A stretch of DNA of 15,084 nucleotides. Source: Clostridiales bacterium (GTDB lineage Bacteria > Bacillota > Clostridia > Christensenellales > Aristaeellaceae). A program made the translations under genes and the position numbers. Each line of letters begins with the position of its first letter. Positions within the stretch are counted from its first letter, which is position 1. The DNA is taken from positions 1-15,084 of the forward strand of contig SFHU01000068.1 of NCBI GenBank assembly GCA_004555535.1, read 5' to 3'. This document shows, piece by piece, positions 6,828-14,972 of this stretch. The notes beneath the pieces were generated by a model. It made no database searches, was not told the origin of the DNA, and saw only the letters and a program-made list of their open reading frames with translations.

Positions 6828-8768
6828 ATGCCCGCTGTATCCGGGATGGTTCGCGTCATGTCCGCCGTGCCGCGCGTTCATCTGGCCGACCCGCAGGAAA
6901 ACGCCCGGGAGATCGCCGCGCTGCTTGAAACCGCCGACGCGCAGGGCGCGCAGCTGTGCGTCTTCCCCGAGCTCTGCCTGACAGGCTACACCTGCGCGGA
7001 TCTCTTTTTGCAGCCCGCGCTGCTCGATGCCGCCGCACAGGCGCTCGCGCAGCTCGCCTCCCTGCCTGTCAAGGCCGCTTTTGTCGTCGGCCTGCCGCTT
7101 CCCATTGGAGGTCGGCTCTACAACTGCGCCGCCGTCGTCTGCGGCGGGAAGGTCTGCGTCGTGCCCAAGGAGCATCTGCCCGGCGCGGGCGAATACTACG
7201 AGCCCCGCTGGTTCTCCCCCGGGCACACGGCTGAGGACACCGTGCGCATACCGGGCCTCCCCGGTGGGGAGCTTGTGCCCGTGCTGCGCCAGCCGGTCAT
7301 CGACTGCGGCGCCTTTACGCTGGGCGTCGAGATCTGCGAGGACCTCTGGGTGCCCCAGCCGCCCTCCGCCGCCCTCTGCCAGCGCGGCGCGCTGATCATC
7401 GCCAACCCCTCCGCCGGCAACGAGCTCGTCACCAAGCACGCCTACCGCACACAGCTCATCAGCCAGCAGAGCGCCCGCTGTCTGTGCGGCTATGTCTATG
7501 CGGGCGCGGGCTATGGCGAATCGACGACCGACATGGTCTTCTCCGGCTATGCGGGCATCTATGAAAACGGCCGCCTGCTCGCCGAAAACGCGCGCTTTGC
7601 CCGCGAAGCCTCCTACGCCCTCGCGGACATCGACCTGCAGCGCCTGTGCTTCAAGCGCCGCCAGAGCCGCACGTTCTTTGACGCTATCGCAGAGACGGAA
7701 GCCGACCGCTTCGCCTGCGTCGCGCCGGCCTATCCCGAGGGCGACGAGCGCATGCTCCGCTTCCTCTCGCCGACGCCGTTCGTCCCCTCCGGTGCGGAGC
7801 TGGACGCGCGCACGGAGGAGATCCTGCTCATCCAGACGCAGGCGCTGCTCACGCGCATGGAATGCGTCCACACGAAGAAGGCCGTCGTCGGCGTCTCCGG
7901 CGGCCTCGACTCGACGCTCACGCTGCTGGCCGCGGCCTACGCCTTTGAGCGCGCCGGCTGGGACAAGCGCGGTCTCATCGGCATCACGATGCCGGGCTTT
8001 GGCACGGGCAGCCGCACGAAGGGCAACGCCGAACGCCTGATGGAGCTGATCGGCTGCACGTCGCTGACCATCCCGATCGGCCCCGCCGTCACACAGCACT
8101 TTGCCGACATCGGCCAGGATCCGGGGGTGCACGACGTCTGCTACGAGAACTGTCAGGCACGCGAGCGCACGCAGATCGTCATGGACTATGCCAACAAGAC
8201 CGGCGCGCTGGCGCTGGGCACGGGCGACCTTTCCGAGCTGGCGCTGGGCTGGTGCACCTACAACGGCGACCAGATGAGCATGTACAACATGAGCGCCTCC
8301 GTGCCCAAGACGCTGATCCGCCATCTCGTCCGCTGGGTCGGCACGAGGCTGGGCGGCGACATCCTGCCCGTCGTCGAGGACATCCTCGACACGCCGATCT
8401 CCCCCGAGCTGATCCCCTCCCGGGAGGGCGAGATCGACCAGCGCACGGAGGACACGCTGGGTGCCTATGCGCTGCACGATTTCTTCCTCTATCACATGAT
8501 GGACAGCGGCGCCTCGCCCGCGCGCCTCTTCCCGATGGCGCGGCAGGCGTTTGCCGGGCAGTACGGCGACGCCCAGATTCTTTCCGCGCTGCGCACGTTT
8601 GTGCGCCGGTTCTTCACGCAGCAGTTCAAGCGTTCCGCGATGCCCGACGGGCCGAAGGTCGGCTCGGTCAGCCTCTCCCCGCGCGGCGACTGGCGCATGC
8701 CCTCCGACGCGCAGATGGGCGTCTTCCTGCGCGAGGTTGACGCGCTGGAGCACAGCCTCCGGGCGTAA
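6828..8768 (+). CDS. nadE: Glutamine-dependent NAD+ synthase
   Basis: A 646-residue two-domain enzyme that makes the last step of NAD synthesis, amidating nicotinic acid adenine dinucleotide with ammonia from glutamine. The N-terminal nitrilase-type glutaminase domain (about 1-290) has the catalytic triad Glu48 (FPELCLTGY), Lys114 (VPKEHLP) and Cys170 (VEICEDLW). The C-terminal synthetase domain carries the ATP-pyrophosphatase loop SGGLDS (357-362) and the conserved GTGDLSELALGWCTYNGD region. The length fits the family. The ATG at 6828 is preferred because AGGAG ends seven bases upstream; the in-frame ATG at 6822 would leave only one base. It stands alone, divergent from gpr, and ends at a strong terminator. 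Confidence 0.95.
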   Translation: MPAVSGMVRVMSAVPRVHLADPQENAREIAALLETADAQGAQLCVFPELCLTGYTCADLFLQPALLDAAAQALAQLASLPVKAAFVVGLPLPIGGRLYNCAAVVCGGKVCVVPKEHLPGAGEYYEPRWFSPGHTAEDTVRIPGLPGGELVPVLRQPVIDCGAFTLGVEICEDLWVPQPPSAALCQRGALIIANPSAGNELVTKHAYRTQLISQQSARCLCGYVYAGAGYGESTTDMVFSGYAGIYENGRLLAENARFAREASYALADIDLQRLCFKRRQSRTFFDAIAETEADRFACVAPAYPEGDERMLRFLSPTPFVPSGAELDARTEEILLIQTQALLTRMECVHTKKAVVGVSGGLDSTLTLLAAAYAFERAGWDKRGLIGITMPGFGTGSRTKGNAERLMELIGCTSLTIPIGPAVTQHFADIGQDPGVHDVCYENCQARERTQIVMDYANKTGALALGTGDLSELALGWCTYNGDQMSMYNMSASVPKTLIRHLVRWVGTRLGGDILPVVEDILDTPISPELIPSREGEIDQRTEDTLGAYALHDFFLYHMMDSGASPARLFPMARQAFAGQYGDAQILSALRTFVRRFFTQQFKRSAMPDGPKVGSVSLSPRGDWRMPSDAQMGVFLREVDALEHSLRA

Positions 8769-8776
8769 GCGCAGCA

Positions 8777-8818
8777 GGGCCGCTTCCTCCGATTTGCCGG
8801 AGGAAGCGGCCCTTTCTT
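8777..8818 (+). terminator. Strong intrinsic terminator of nadE
   Basis: A perfect 15-bp GC-rich stem (8777-8791 with 8798-8812) and a 6-base loop, followed by TTTCTT. It begins nine bases after the nadE stop codon. Confidence 0.9.
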
Positions 8819-8833
8819 CGTTTCCATGGAAAT

Positions 8834-8862
8834 GGGCAGCAAAGCGCTGTGCTTCGCTGCCC
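8834..8862 (-). terminator. Probable terminator of spoVT
   Basis: A stem of 7 bp, one mismatch and 4 bp (GGGCAGC...GCTGCCC) with a 5-base loop, 18 bases past the spoVT stop. The following minus-strand sequence is only weakly T-rich (ATTTCC) and runs into the palindrome TTTCCATGGAAA at 8821-8832. Confidence 0.5.
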
Positions 8863-8880
8863 CTCACGGCCCCGTTGCCC

Positions 8881-9405
8881 TTACTGCTCCATTTGTCTGC
8901 CGACGATGCTCGCCGTCGTCTCGGCGACCTTGAGCTCCGTATCGCCCATCTTCGCCGCAGGCTCCCGCGACAGGAGCACGACCGCGCCGATGGACTCCCC
9001 GTCCGCGATGATCGGGCAGATGACCTGCGCGGTGTACGCCTGCGCGTCGTCCTCGCTGGTGACCGGCACGAGCCGCGTGCCGCTGCCCCGGTTCGCGGTG
9101 ACGACCTGCCGGCTCTGGATCGCCTGCTCCAGATCCCGGCTGATCGGCTTCTCCCAGAGCTCCTTGCGGGAGACGCCGCTGGCCGAGACGATCATGTCCT
9201 TGTCCGTGATGCAGGCGATATGGCCCAGCGAGCGGAACAGGGATTCCGTGTAATCCTTGGCAAAATTCGAAATCTCCCCGATCGGCGAGTATTTCTTGAG
9301 GATCACCTCTCCATCCTTGTCGGTGTAAATTTCAAGCGGGTCGCCTTCGCGGATGCGGAGCGTTCGCCGTATTTCCTTGGGGATCACCACGCGTCCCAAT
9401 TCGTC
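8881..9405 (-). pseudogene. spoVT: spoVT with its 5' end missing, interrupted by a recombinase element
   Basis: SpoVT is a forespore transcription regulator that tunes sigma-G genes; it has an N-terminal AbrB/SpoVT swapped-hairpin DNA-binding domain and a C-terminal GAF-like domain. From the Asp codon at 9405 the frame encodes 174 residues that follow SpoVT to its end: DELGRVVIPKEIRRTLRIRE and GEVILKKYSPI in the DNA-binding domain, then a complete C-terminal domain ending in RQMEQ. Bacillus SpoVT begins MKATGIVRRID before this point. Here those codons, which form the first beta strand, are replaced by an unrelated sequence reading ...KTFAPSLTQA. The frame stays open upstream (ATG at 9495, TTG at 9417), but neither start has a good ribosome site. 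The remaining gene shows no stop or frameshift, so the break is probably recent or reversible. Confidence 0.85.
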
Positions 9406-9592
9406 TGCTTGTGTCAAGGATGGGGCAAAGGTTTTTTTCGCCTTGCCGGGCGGCGTTGCGCCCCGCCTCCACGAAATCAACAGGGTTGTCAGCATGCCTT
9501 GCAAAGCGCGCACAGAAAGGCCCGCCAGGCGTCCTGTGCGCCCTGCGGGCCATGCTTCTATCCATCTCCGGCATGCCGGCAGCCTCCTGCCC
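9406..9592. other. Non-coding element end, candidate attachment region
   Basis: This 187-bp stretch separates the last recombinase stop from the spoVT junction. It holds a perfect 12-bp palindrome CCGGCATGCCGG (9568-9579), the operon terminator, and close to the junction an imperfect dyad GGCAAGG/CCTTTGCC around an A-run on the minus strand. Large serine recombinases bind such dyads in attachment sites and cut at a central two-base core, which here would fall near the GACGA at 9405-9401. Confidence 0.45.
9516..9551 (-). terminator. Terminator of the recombinase operon
   Basis: On the minus strand GGCCCGC and GCGGGCC (9551-9545 and 9525-9519) form a 7-bp stem that continues after one mismatch with about five more pairs, followed by TTTCTG. 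It lies about 40 bases past the last recombinase stop and would insulate the truncated spoVT from operon read-through. Confidence 0.7.
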
Positions 9593-11155
9593 TCATCCTT
9601 CCTGCGGCCCTCCGCCCGGCCCTTCCCTGCCTGCGTCCGGGGCGGCGAATTTCCAGACGATCTCCATGTCCTTCCCGCCGTAGAGCACCACCCGCTCCAC
9701 CGCGTCATAGAGATGTCCGCGCAGCTGCGCGTCGCTCAGGCCGGTCAGCCGGGCGATGGCGTCTGCCTGTTTCCCGTCCGTCTGCGCCGCAAGCGCCTCC
9801 CGGCACCGTGCGATCTCCCGGTCAAGCGCCGCCTGCTCTTGCGCCAGCCCCTCCCGGCAGGCCCTGTAGGCCGCCTCGGTCAGCGCGCCTTCGCGGTAGG
9901 CCTCATACTGCCCCAGCTGATCGCGGGCACACGCCTCCCGCTGCGCGCAAAGGCGCTGCAGCCGCGCCTGCAACTGCGCGCCGGGCGTCCTTTGCGCCTC
10001 CTTCGTCCTCCGCCGCTCCATACGCACGATGGAGGCCTGGCGGCGAAGCGCCTCCAGGAGCACGGCCTCCAGCTCCTCCTTCCTCATGCGCACACCTGCA
10101 CACGGGCTGTCCCCGTGATAGCGCCGCGACGGGCAGGCGAACACCGTGCCGTTGGCCTTTTCCAGCTTCGCGCCGCAATGCCCGCACACGCATACCCTGT
10201 CGTCGCCGTCATGTGTCGTCCGCGCGCCCCTCTTCCTGCGGTGGATGGCGTTCATCGCCGCCTCGTACTGCGCGCGGCTGACGATGGCCTCGTGCGCGCC
10301 CTCCCGGACGATCCATTCGCTTCTCGGCACGCGCCGCTGGCTCCTGTCGCGCAGGCGCCGGCTCTCGCGCGTGTGGTTGACCATCGCGCCGGTGTATTTG
10401 ACGTTCTCAATCAGCGTCAGCACAGTCCGGTGCGTCCATTGGGCCCTGCGGGCAGGATCCCTGCGCCGGACGCCCTTCGCCTGCGCGGGCGTGGGAATCC
10501 CCTCGTCGTTGAGCGCCCGGGCCACCTGCGTGCTGCTCCTCCCCGCGATGATCTCCCGGTAGATGCGCCGCACGACCGGGGCCGTCTGCGGGTCGATCAC
10601 CAGGCGGTGCCTGTCCTCCGGGGCCACCCGGTAGCCGTACGGCGCGCAGGTCACCAGGCTGCACGCCTTCTGCCGCACCCGCAGCGCGGATTTCACCTTT
10701 CCGGACAGATCCCTGCTGTAATGATCGTACACCAGGTTTTTGAAGGCCACGTCAAGCCCCAGCGTCCGTCCCCTGTGGCTGTCGCTGTCATAGTGGTCGT
10801 TGACAGCCTTGAAGCGGATGCCCAGAAACGGAAAGAGATGCTCCAGATAGTCGCCGACCTCCAGATAGTCCCTGCCAAAGCGCGAGAGATCCTTGACCAC
10901 GATGCAGCTGATCTGCCCACGCTTCGCCATGTCGATCATCCGGACGAACTGCGGCCGCTCGAAGCTCGTGCCCGTAAAGCCGTCGTCACAGAATTCGATG
11001 CGCGGCAGAGCGCGCAGGTCGGGGCACTGCTGCAGGTGCTGCTCGATCAGCAGCCGCTGTGAGGCGATGCTGTCGCTCTCGTCTTTCTCCGTGCCCGTCC
11101 GCCTGTCCACATCCTCCTGCGACAGGCGCAGGTACAGCGCCACGCGCTTCTCCAT
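9593..11155 (-). CDS. Large serine recombinase, third of the triplet
   Basis: A 520-residue site-specific recombinase. The N-terminal resolvase/invertase catalytic domain has the active serine in YLRLSQED (Ser12) and the DLSRFGRDY motif. A recombinase domain (from about PYGYRV) follows, then a Cys-rich zinc ribbon (CGHCGAKLEK...FACPSRRYHGDSPC) and a charged coiled-coil tail. All catalytic residues look intact. The start is the ATG at 11155, whose first base is the last base of the upstream gene's TGA (TGATG), with GGAGGT nine bases before it; a GTG one codon upstream is less likely. The overlap points to translational coupling. As the recombinase nearest the spoVT junction, it may act in integration or excision, probably with its two partners. 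Confidence 0.9.
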   Translation of the reverse strand: MEKRVALYLRLSQEDVDRRTGTEKDESDSIASQRLLIEQHLQQCPDLRALPRIEFCDDGFTGTSFERPQFVRMIDMAKRGQISCIVVKDLSRFGRDYLEVGDYLEHLFPFLGIRFKAVNDHYDSDSHRGRTLGLDVAFKNLVYDHYSRDLSGKVKSALRVRQKACSLVTCAPYGYRVAPEDRHRLVIDPQTAPVVRRIYREIIAGRSSTQVARALNDEGIPTPAQAKGVRRRDPARRAQWTHRTVLTLIENVKYTGAMVNHTRESRRLRDRSQRRVPRSEWIVREGAHEAIVSRAQYEAAMNAIHRRKRGARTTHDGDDRVCVCGHCGAKLEKANGTVFACPSRRYHGDSPCAGVRMRKEELEAVLLEALRRQASIVRMERRRTKEAQRTPGAQLQARLQRLCAQREACARDQLGQYEAYREGALTEAAYRACREGLAQEQAALDREIARCREALAAQTDGKQADAIARLTGLSDAQLRGHLYDAVERVVLYGGKDMEIVWKFAAPDAGREGPGGGPQEG

Positions 11156-12822
11156 CACGCCGCACCTCCCCCGTCTGCGCCGCGCAGCGCCTCCAGCGCA
11201 TCCCGAAAGCGGAAGCGGATGGACAGCGTTCCGTCCTCCTGCAGCTCCATCCGCTCCACAAGCGCCTCCACCATGCCGGCGGAGACCTCCCCTTCGTCGG
11301 CAAAGCGCGCCAGAACCGCCTCCCAGCCCGGCCCGTCCGGCATCGCCGGTTCCGCCTCCAGAGCCGCCCGCTCCGGCGTCTTCATCTGCGCCTCAAGCGC
11401 CCTCAGCTCGCCCGAGAGCGTCTCCCGCTGCCGCTCATATGCATCCTTGGAGACGTCTCCCTCCTTCAGCGCCGCGTACAGGGCGCTCAGCTGTGCCCGC
11501 ACATCCCTCAGCCGCGTTTCCGCCGCACGGCGCGCCGGCACAGGAGGCGCGCTCCTCTCCTCCGCCTGCGTCCGCAGCCGGGCAAAGGCCGCCAGCTGCG
11601 CCCGGATGCTCTCCAGCACAGCCGCGTCCAGCTCCGCCTTGCGGATCTTGACATCGCGACAGCCCGCCGCCCCGTGCTCCGCGTAGGTCGGGCATTTGAA
11701 CATGAAGTATGCCCTGTCCCGATCCTTGCTGAAGGATCGGTGCAGCTTCATCGCCCTGCCGCAGCGCGCGCAGACCAGCCGTCTGCCGTAGATGTTGTTT
11801 GCCGCGGGCAGGTGCGCATACCGGCCCGCGCCGGCCTTCGCCCGCTGCCTCTGCGCCCCGTTGAGCGCCTGCACCCGCGCAAACAGCGCCTCATCGACGA
11901 TGGGCGGATGCGCGTCCTGCGTGACAAAGCGCTCCGCCTCCTCCGTCACATGGGCGGGAATGCCCGCATAGAGGCAGCGGCTCTGCTTTCTCTGCACCAG
12001 CCGTCCGATGTAGACCGGATTGGCGAGCATTTCGGTCAGCACATGCCGGTTCCAGAGGATGGTTTCCGGCTTTCTGCCGCGCGTCCCGATGCCGCGCGCG
12101 AGCCGGGCCTCGCCCGGAGAGGGGACGCCCGCCGCGTTGAGCCGCCTGCAGATGCCCATATAGCTGCCCCCCTCGGCGCGCCATGCGAAAATCTGCCGGA
12201 CGACCGGCGCCGTTTCCGCGCAGACGGCGAGGCGGCTCCTGTCCTCCGGATCCCGCTCGTAGCCGTAGGGCGCGTAGTTGGCGACGAATTCGCCCCGTTC
12301 CATCCGGGCGTGAAGCGCCGTCGTGACCTTGCGCGAAATGTCCCTGGCGTAATAATCGTTGATGATGTTGGACAGGGAGGCGGAGAGGCGCCCCTCGCCC
12401 GTCATCGTCAGCGTATCAAGTCCATCGTTGACGGCGATGAAGCGGAGGCCGAGGAGCGGGCAGAGCCGCTCGATGAACTGCGAGGTAGCGATGTAATCGC
12501 GCCCCAGGCGGGAGAGATCCTTGACCACGATGCAGTCGATCTCTCCGCGCTTCACGCTCTCCATCATCCGCACATATCCGGGACGCTGAAAGTCCGTGCC
12601 CGTATAGCCGTTGTCGACGAATAGCGCCGCCCGCCGGAGTCCGGGCCTTTCCGCGGCATAGGCCTCCAGCAGCCTCGTCTGGTTTTCGATGGAATCGCTG
12701 TCCCTGCCGTTGTCCTCGACGGAGAGGCGCACGTACAGCGCCGCGTTCCAGATCCGCTCGCCGCGCGCCGCCTCGGGCGCCTGTCCGGGCGTCCTGCCCG
12801 GCTTTCTGCTCTTTCTGGCCAT
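11155..12822 (-). CDS. Large serine recombinase, second of the triplet
   Basis: A 555-residue recombinase with a basic N-terminal extension of about 25 residues, then the catalytic domain with Ser34 (YVRLSVED) and VVKDLSRLGRDY. The recombinase domain (PYGYERDPEDRSRLAV) follows, and a zinc ribbon with CARCGRAMKL and a second cysteine pair at FKCPTYAEHGAAGC. A long Glu/Arg/Ala-rich coiled coil fills the last third. It starts at the ATG at 12822, overlapping the TAA of the upstream gene by one base (TAATG), with GGAGGG in front. It differs enough from its neighbours that the triplet is not a recent local duplication. Confidence 0.9.
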   Translation of the reverse strand: MARKSRKPGRTPGQAPEAARGERIWNAALYVRLSVEDNGRDSDSIENQTRLLEAYAAERPGLRRAALFVDNGYTGTDFQRPGYVRMMESVKRGEIDCIVVKDLSRLGRDYIATSQFIERLCPLLGLRFIAVNDGLDTLTMTGEGRLSASLSNIINDYYARDISRKVTTALHARMERGEFVANYAPYGYERDPEDRSRLAVCAETAPVVRQIFAWRAEGGSYMGICRRLNAAGVPSPGEARLARGIGTRGRKPETILWNRHVLTEMLANPVYIGRLVQRKQSRCLYAGIPAHVTEEAERFVTQDAHPPIVDEALFARVQALNGAQRQRAKAGAGRYAHLPAANNIYGRRLVCARCGRAMKLHRSFSKDRDRAYFMFKCPTYAEHGAAGCRDVKIRKAELDAAVLESIRAQLAAFARLRTQAEERSAPPVPARRAAETRLRDVRAQLSALYAALKEGDVSKDAYERQRETLSGELRALEAQMKTPERAALEAEPAMPDGPGWEAVLARFADEGEVSAGMVEALVERMELQEDGTLSIRFRFRDALEALRGADGGGAA

Positions 12823-14501
12823 TATTCCGCCCTCCCGGAGGGCGTCTGCCCGCCTTGCGCCGCGCGCTCCCTCAGAAATTCCGCGATCGCCGCGAACTGA
12901 TCCCGGTACAGCAGCTGCACATCCACCGCCTTGCCGGCGTGGATGACGACCCTATCCACCAGGCTCACGACGACGCTCCTGCTCAGCTCCGGGATCCTGC
13001 GGTACTGCCTGAACTGCGCAAGCCAGCCCTGCTGGGCCGACAGGCCGCCAAGAATGCTGCCCTGGTCGCCGCGCAGCCGGTCGGCGGCGTCCTCCGCCTC
13101 GCGGATCTTCCTGTCAAACTCCGCCTGAAAGAGGTCGTATTCCTCCCGCGAGAGCAGCCGGCTGCGGTAATCCGCATACGCCTCCGCCTTGAGTCGCCTG
13201 TTCCTGCGGATCTGCTCCTCCTGCGCGTCCATCAGCGCCCGGAGCTTTTGCAGCTCCCGGTTTTCCCAAGCGAGCGCGTCCATCCTCGCGAGCGCCGCCT
13301 CCATGTCGAGCGCCGCGTCCATCTGCGCCCGGAGCACCGCCAGCACGGTATCGCGCACCGTCTCCTCCCGGATCTCATGCGGGGTGCAGCTCATGCGGTC
13401 CCTGCGGCTGCCCGAGCAGATGTAATAGACATACGTCCGCCCGCCGCGCCGGGCCGTCCTGCGCACCATCGCGCTGCCGCAGTCCGCGCAGAGGAGCTTT
13501 CCCGAGAGCGGATAGACGCTCCTCTTGCCGGAGGGGCTTCGGGTATCCTCCCTCATCAGCCGCTGCACCAGGTCGAACTGCGCGCGGGCGATGATCGGCT
13601 CATGCGCGTTCTCCGTCCGGGCCCACTCGCTTCTGTCCCTGCGCACCGTCCGCTTGACCTTGTGGTTGGGCGTCGTGGTCTTGCCCTGCAGGAGCGTGCC
13701 GGTGTAGACCTCGTTGCCCAGAATCCGGTAGATCGCCCCCGCGAACCACCTGGCCTGCGCCGCCTTCTGGAAGGCCGTCCGCTGCGCCGATCCGTTCGCC
13801 CGCTTGTACTCGATGGGCGAGAGCACGCCGTCCTCATTGAGCCTCCCGGCGATCTGCGCCGGCGACATGCCCTCGATCTTCCATCGGAAGATGCTCTGCA
13901 CGACCTGCGCCGCCGGCGGATCGACGGCCAGACGGTTTCTGTTCTCCGAGCTGCGCACATAGCCATAGGGCGCCTTGCTGCCCACAAACTGCCCGCTCCG
14001 CCGCCTGGCCTCCAGATTCGTCCGCACCTTCACGGAGATATCGCGGCAGTATGAATCGTTCATCAGGTTTTTAAAGGGCAGCACGAGGTCGTCCTCCGCC
14101 GAGCCTGGCCGCGCGTTGTCATAGCGGTCGTTGATGGCGATAAAGCGAACGCCGAGCATGGGAAAGACCTTTTGCAGATACATGCCCGAATCGATATACT
14201 CGCGCCCGAAGCGGGAGAGATCCTTGACCACGATGCAGTTGATCTCCCCGCTGCGCACGGCCTCCATCATCCGCTGAAACTGGGGCCGCTCGAAATTGGC
14301 GCCGGTATAGCCGTCGTCGCAGTACTCCCCGACGACCTCAATCTCGGGGTGTCCGGCGAGAAAATCCCGGATCAGCATTCGCTGACCGGCGATGCTCTCG
14401 CTCTCCGTCCTGTCGCCGCCGCGCAAAAGGCCGCCATCCTCCTTCGACAGCCGAAGGTACATGGCAGCCCTGAATGTCGCATCCGATGCAAATTGAAGCA
14501 T
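12822..14501 (-). CDS. Large serine recombinase, first of the triplet
   Basis: A 559-residue recombinase and first gene of the operon. The catalytic domain has Ser19 (YLRLSKED) and VVKDLSRFGREY; then come the recombinase domain (PYGYVRSSENRNRLAV), a zinc ribbon (CADCGSAMVRR...ICSGSRRDRMSC) and a coiled-coil segment. The frame is open further upstream, but the ATG at 14501 is chosen because GGGAG lies nine bases before it; the ATG at 14507 would leave only three. An extended -10 promoter about 70 bases upstream supports this start. Its 3' end is fused by a one-base overlap to the second recombinase. Confidence 0.9.
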   Translation of the reverse strand: MLQFASDATFRAAMYLRLSKEDGGLLRGGDRTESESIAGQRMLIRDFLAGHPEIEVVGEYCDDGYTGANFERPQFQRMMEAVRSGEINCIVVKDLSRFGREYIDSGMYLQKVFPMLGVRFIAINDRYDNARPGSAEDDLVLPFKNLMNDSYCRDISVKVRTNLEARRRSGQFVGSKAPYGYVRSSENRNRLAVDPPAAQVVQSIFRWKIEGMSPAQIAGRLNEDGVLSPIEYKRANGSAQRTAFQKAAQARWFAGAIYRILGNEVYTGTLLQGKTTTPNHKVKRTVRRDRSEWARTENAHEPIIARAQFDLVQRLMREDTRSPSGKRSVYPLSGKLLCADCGSAMVRRTARRGGRTYVYYICSGSRRDRMSCTPHEIREETVRDTVLAVLRAQMDAALDMEAALARMDALAWENRELQKLRALMDAQEEQIRRNRRLKAEAYADYRSRLLSREEYDLFQAEFDRKIREAEDAADRLRGDQGSILGGLSAQQGWLAQFRQYRRIPELSRSVVVSLVDRVVIHAGKAVDVQLLYRDQFAAIAEFLRERAAQGGQTPSGRAE

Positions 14502-14575
14502 AATCATCCGCTCCCTTCTCAAGGCTTGTCGGAAAGGGGAGAAGGTACGGATTCCGCCTGATCTCAACCGCATCC

Positions 14576-14604
14576 ATTATAGCATGAAACCGCGCGCCGC
14601 TCCA
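14576..14604 (-). promoter_or_regulatory. Promoter of the recombinase operon
   Basis: On the minus strand a perfect TATAAT (14581-14576) preceded by TGC, an extended -10, with a poor -35 (TGGAGC, 14604-14599) at 17 bases. Extended -10 promoters often lack a good -35. The start of transcription would be near 14569, some 68 bases before the chosen ATG. Confidence 0.65.
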
Positions 14605-14697
14605 CCCCTCCGCCGCCAAACGGAGGCGGTAACTTCTGCCATCCCGCACTGCCGGCAAAGCGCCTCCCTCTGCCGATACAAAACAGCGCTCTCCAGC

Positions 14698-14922
14698 TCA
14701 CAGGCTGGCAATCAGGTTGGCGAAGCTGTCGTCGATGGTCGCCTGCGTATCCGCATAGGACACCCGCACGACGACATCCCCCATACGGAACAGATACGGG
14801 TTTCCGATCTGCTCGACATAGGAGCGCATCCGCTCCTCAACGGGCGCGGAGACATCCACCCGCACATCCCGGATATCCACCAGCGAGCGGAGGAGCTCCG
14901 CCCTGTCCTGCTCCCGATCCAT
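14698..14922 (-). CDS. Small DUF6870-like protein next to the recombinases
   Basis: A 74-residue acidic protein. Its central sequence (VDIRDVRVDVSAPVEERMRSYVEQIGNPYLFRMGD, given here as pieces VDIRDVRVD, PVEERMRSY, QIGNPYLFRMGD) followed by VVVRVSYAD matches my memory of short clostridial proteins now grouped as DUF6870, which often occur beside serine recombinases on integrative elements. No function is known. The ATG at 14922 has AAAGGCGG eight or so bases upstream. It is separated from the recombinase promoter by about 95 bases, so it is probably transcribed separately. It could be a small regulator or directionality factor, by position only. Confidence 0.65.
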   Translation of the reverse strand: MDREQDRAELLRSLVDIRDVRVDVSAPVEERMRSYVEQIGNPYLFRMGDVVVRVSYADTQATIDDSFANLIASL

Positions 14923-14966
14923 GTGTTCACCGCCTTTCAGCAGTCATGATTTCCAGATTTTTCCGG

Positions 14967-14972
14967 ATTATG
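14967..14972 (-). promoter_or_regulatory. Possible -10 box upstream of the DUF6870-like gene
   Basis: CATAAT on the minus strand about 45 bases before the start codon, with no convincing -35 at the usual distance. An imperfect dyad TCCGGA/TCTGGA lies between it and the gene. Confidence 0.25.

Noticed and set aside
6804..8867. 687-codon minus-strand frame opposite nadE
   Set aside because: nadE has both catalytic centres intact on the plus strand; the opposite frame has no domain and has shadow-like composition.
9397..9417. Perfect TTGACA at 9417-9412 as a new promoter for truncated spoVT
   Set aside because: No -10 resemblance occurs 16-18 bases downstream (the sequence there is ACGCGT-like), and transcription would start inside the conserved domain.
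9406..9495. A functional SpoVT fusion starting at the in-frame ATG at 9495 or TTG at 9417
   Set aside because: Neither has a convincing ribosome site, and the new residues cannot replace the conserved first beta strand; not excluded experimentally.
14602..14630. Terminator between the DUF6870-like gene and the recombinase promoter
   Set aside because: GC-rich inverted segments are present, but two competing pairings exist and no T-run follows.
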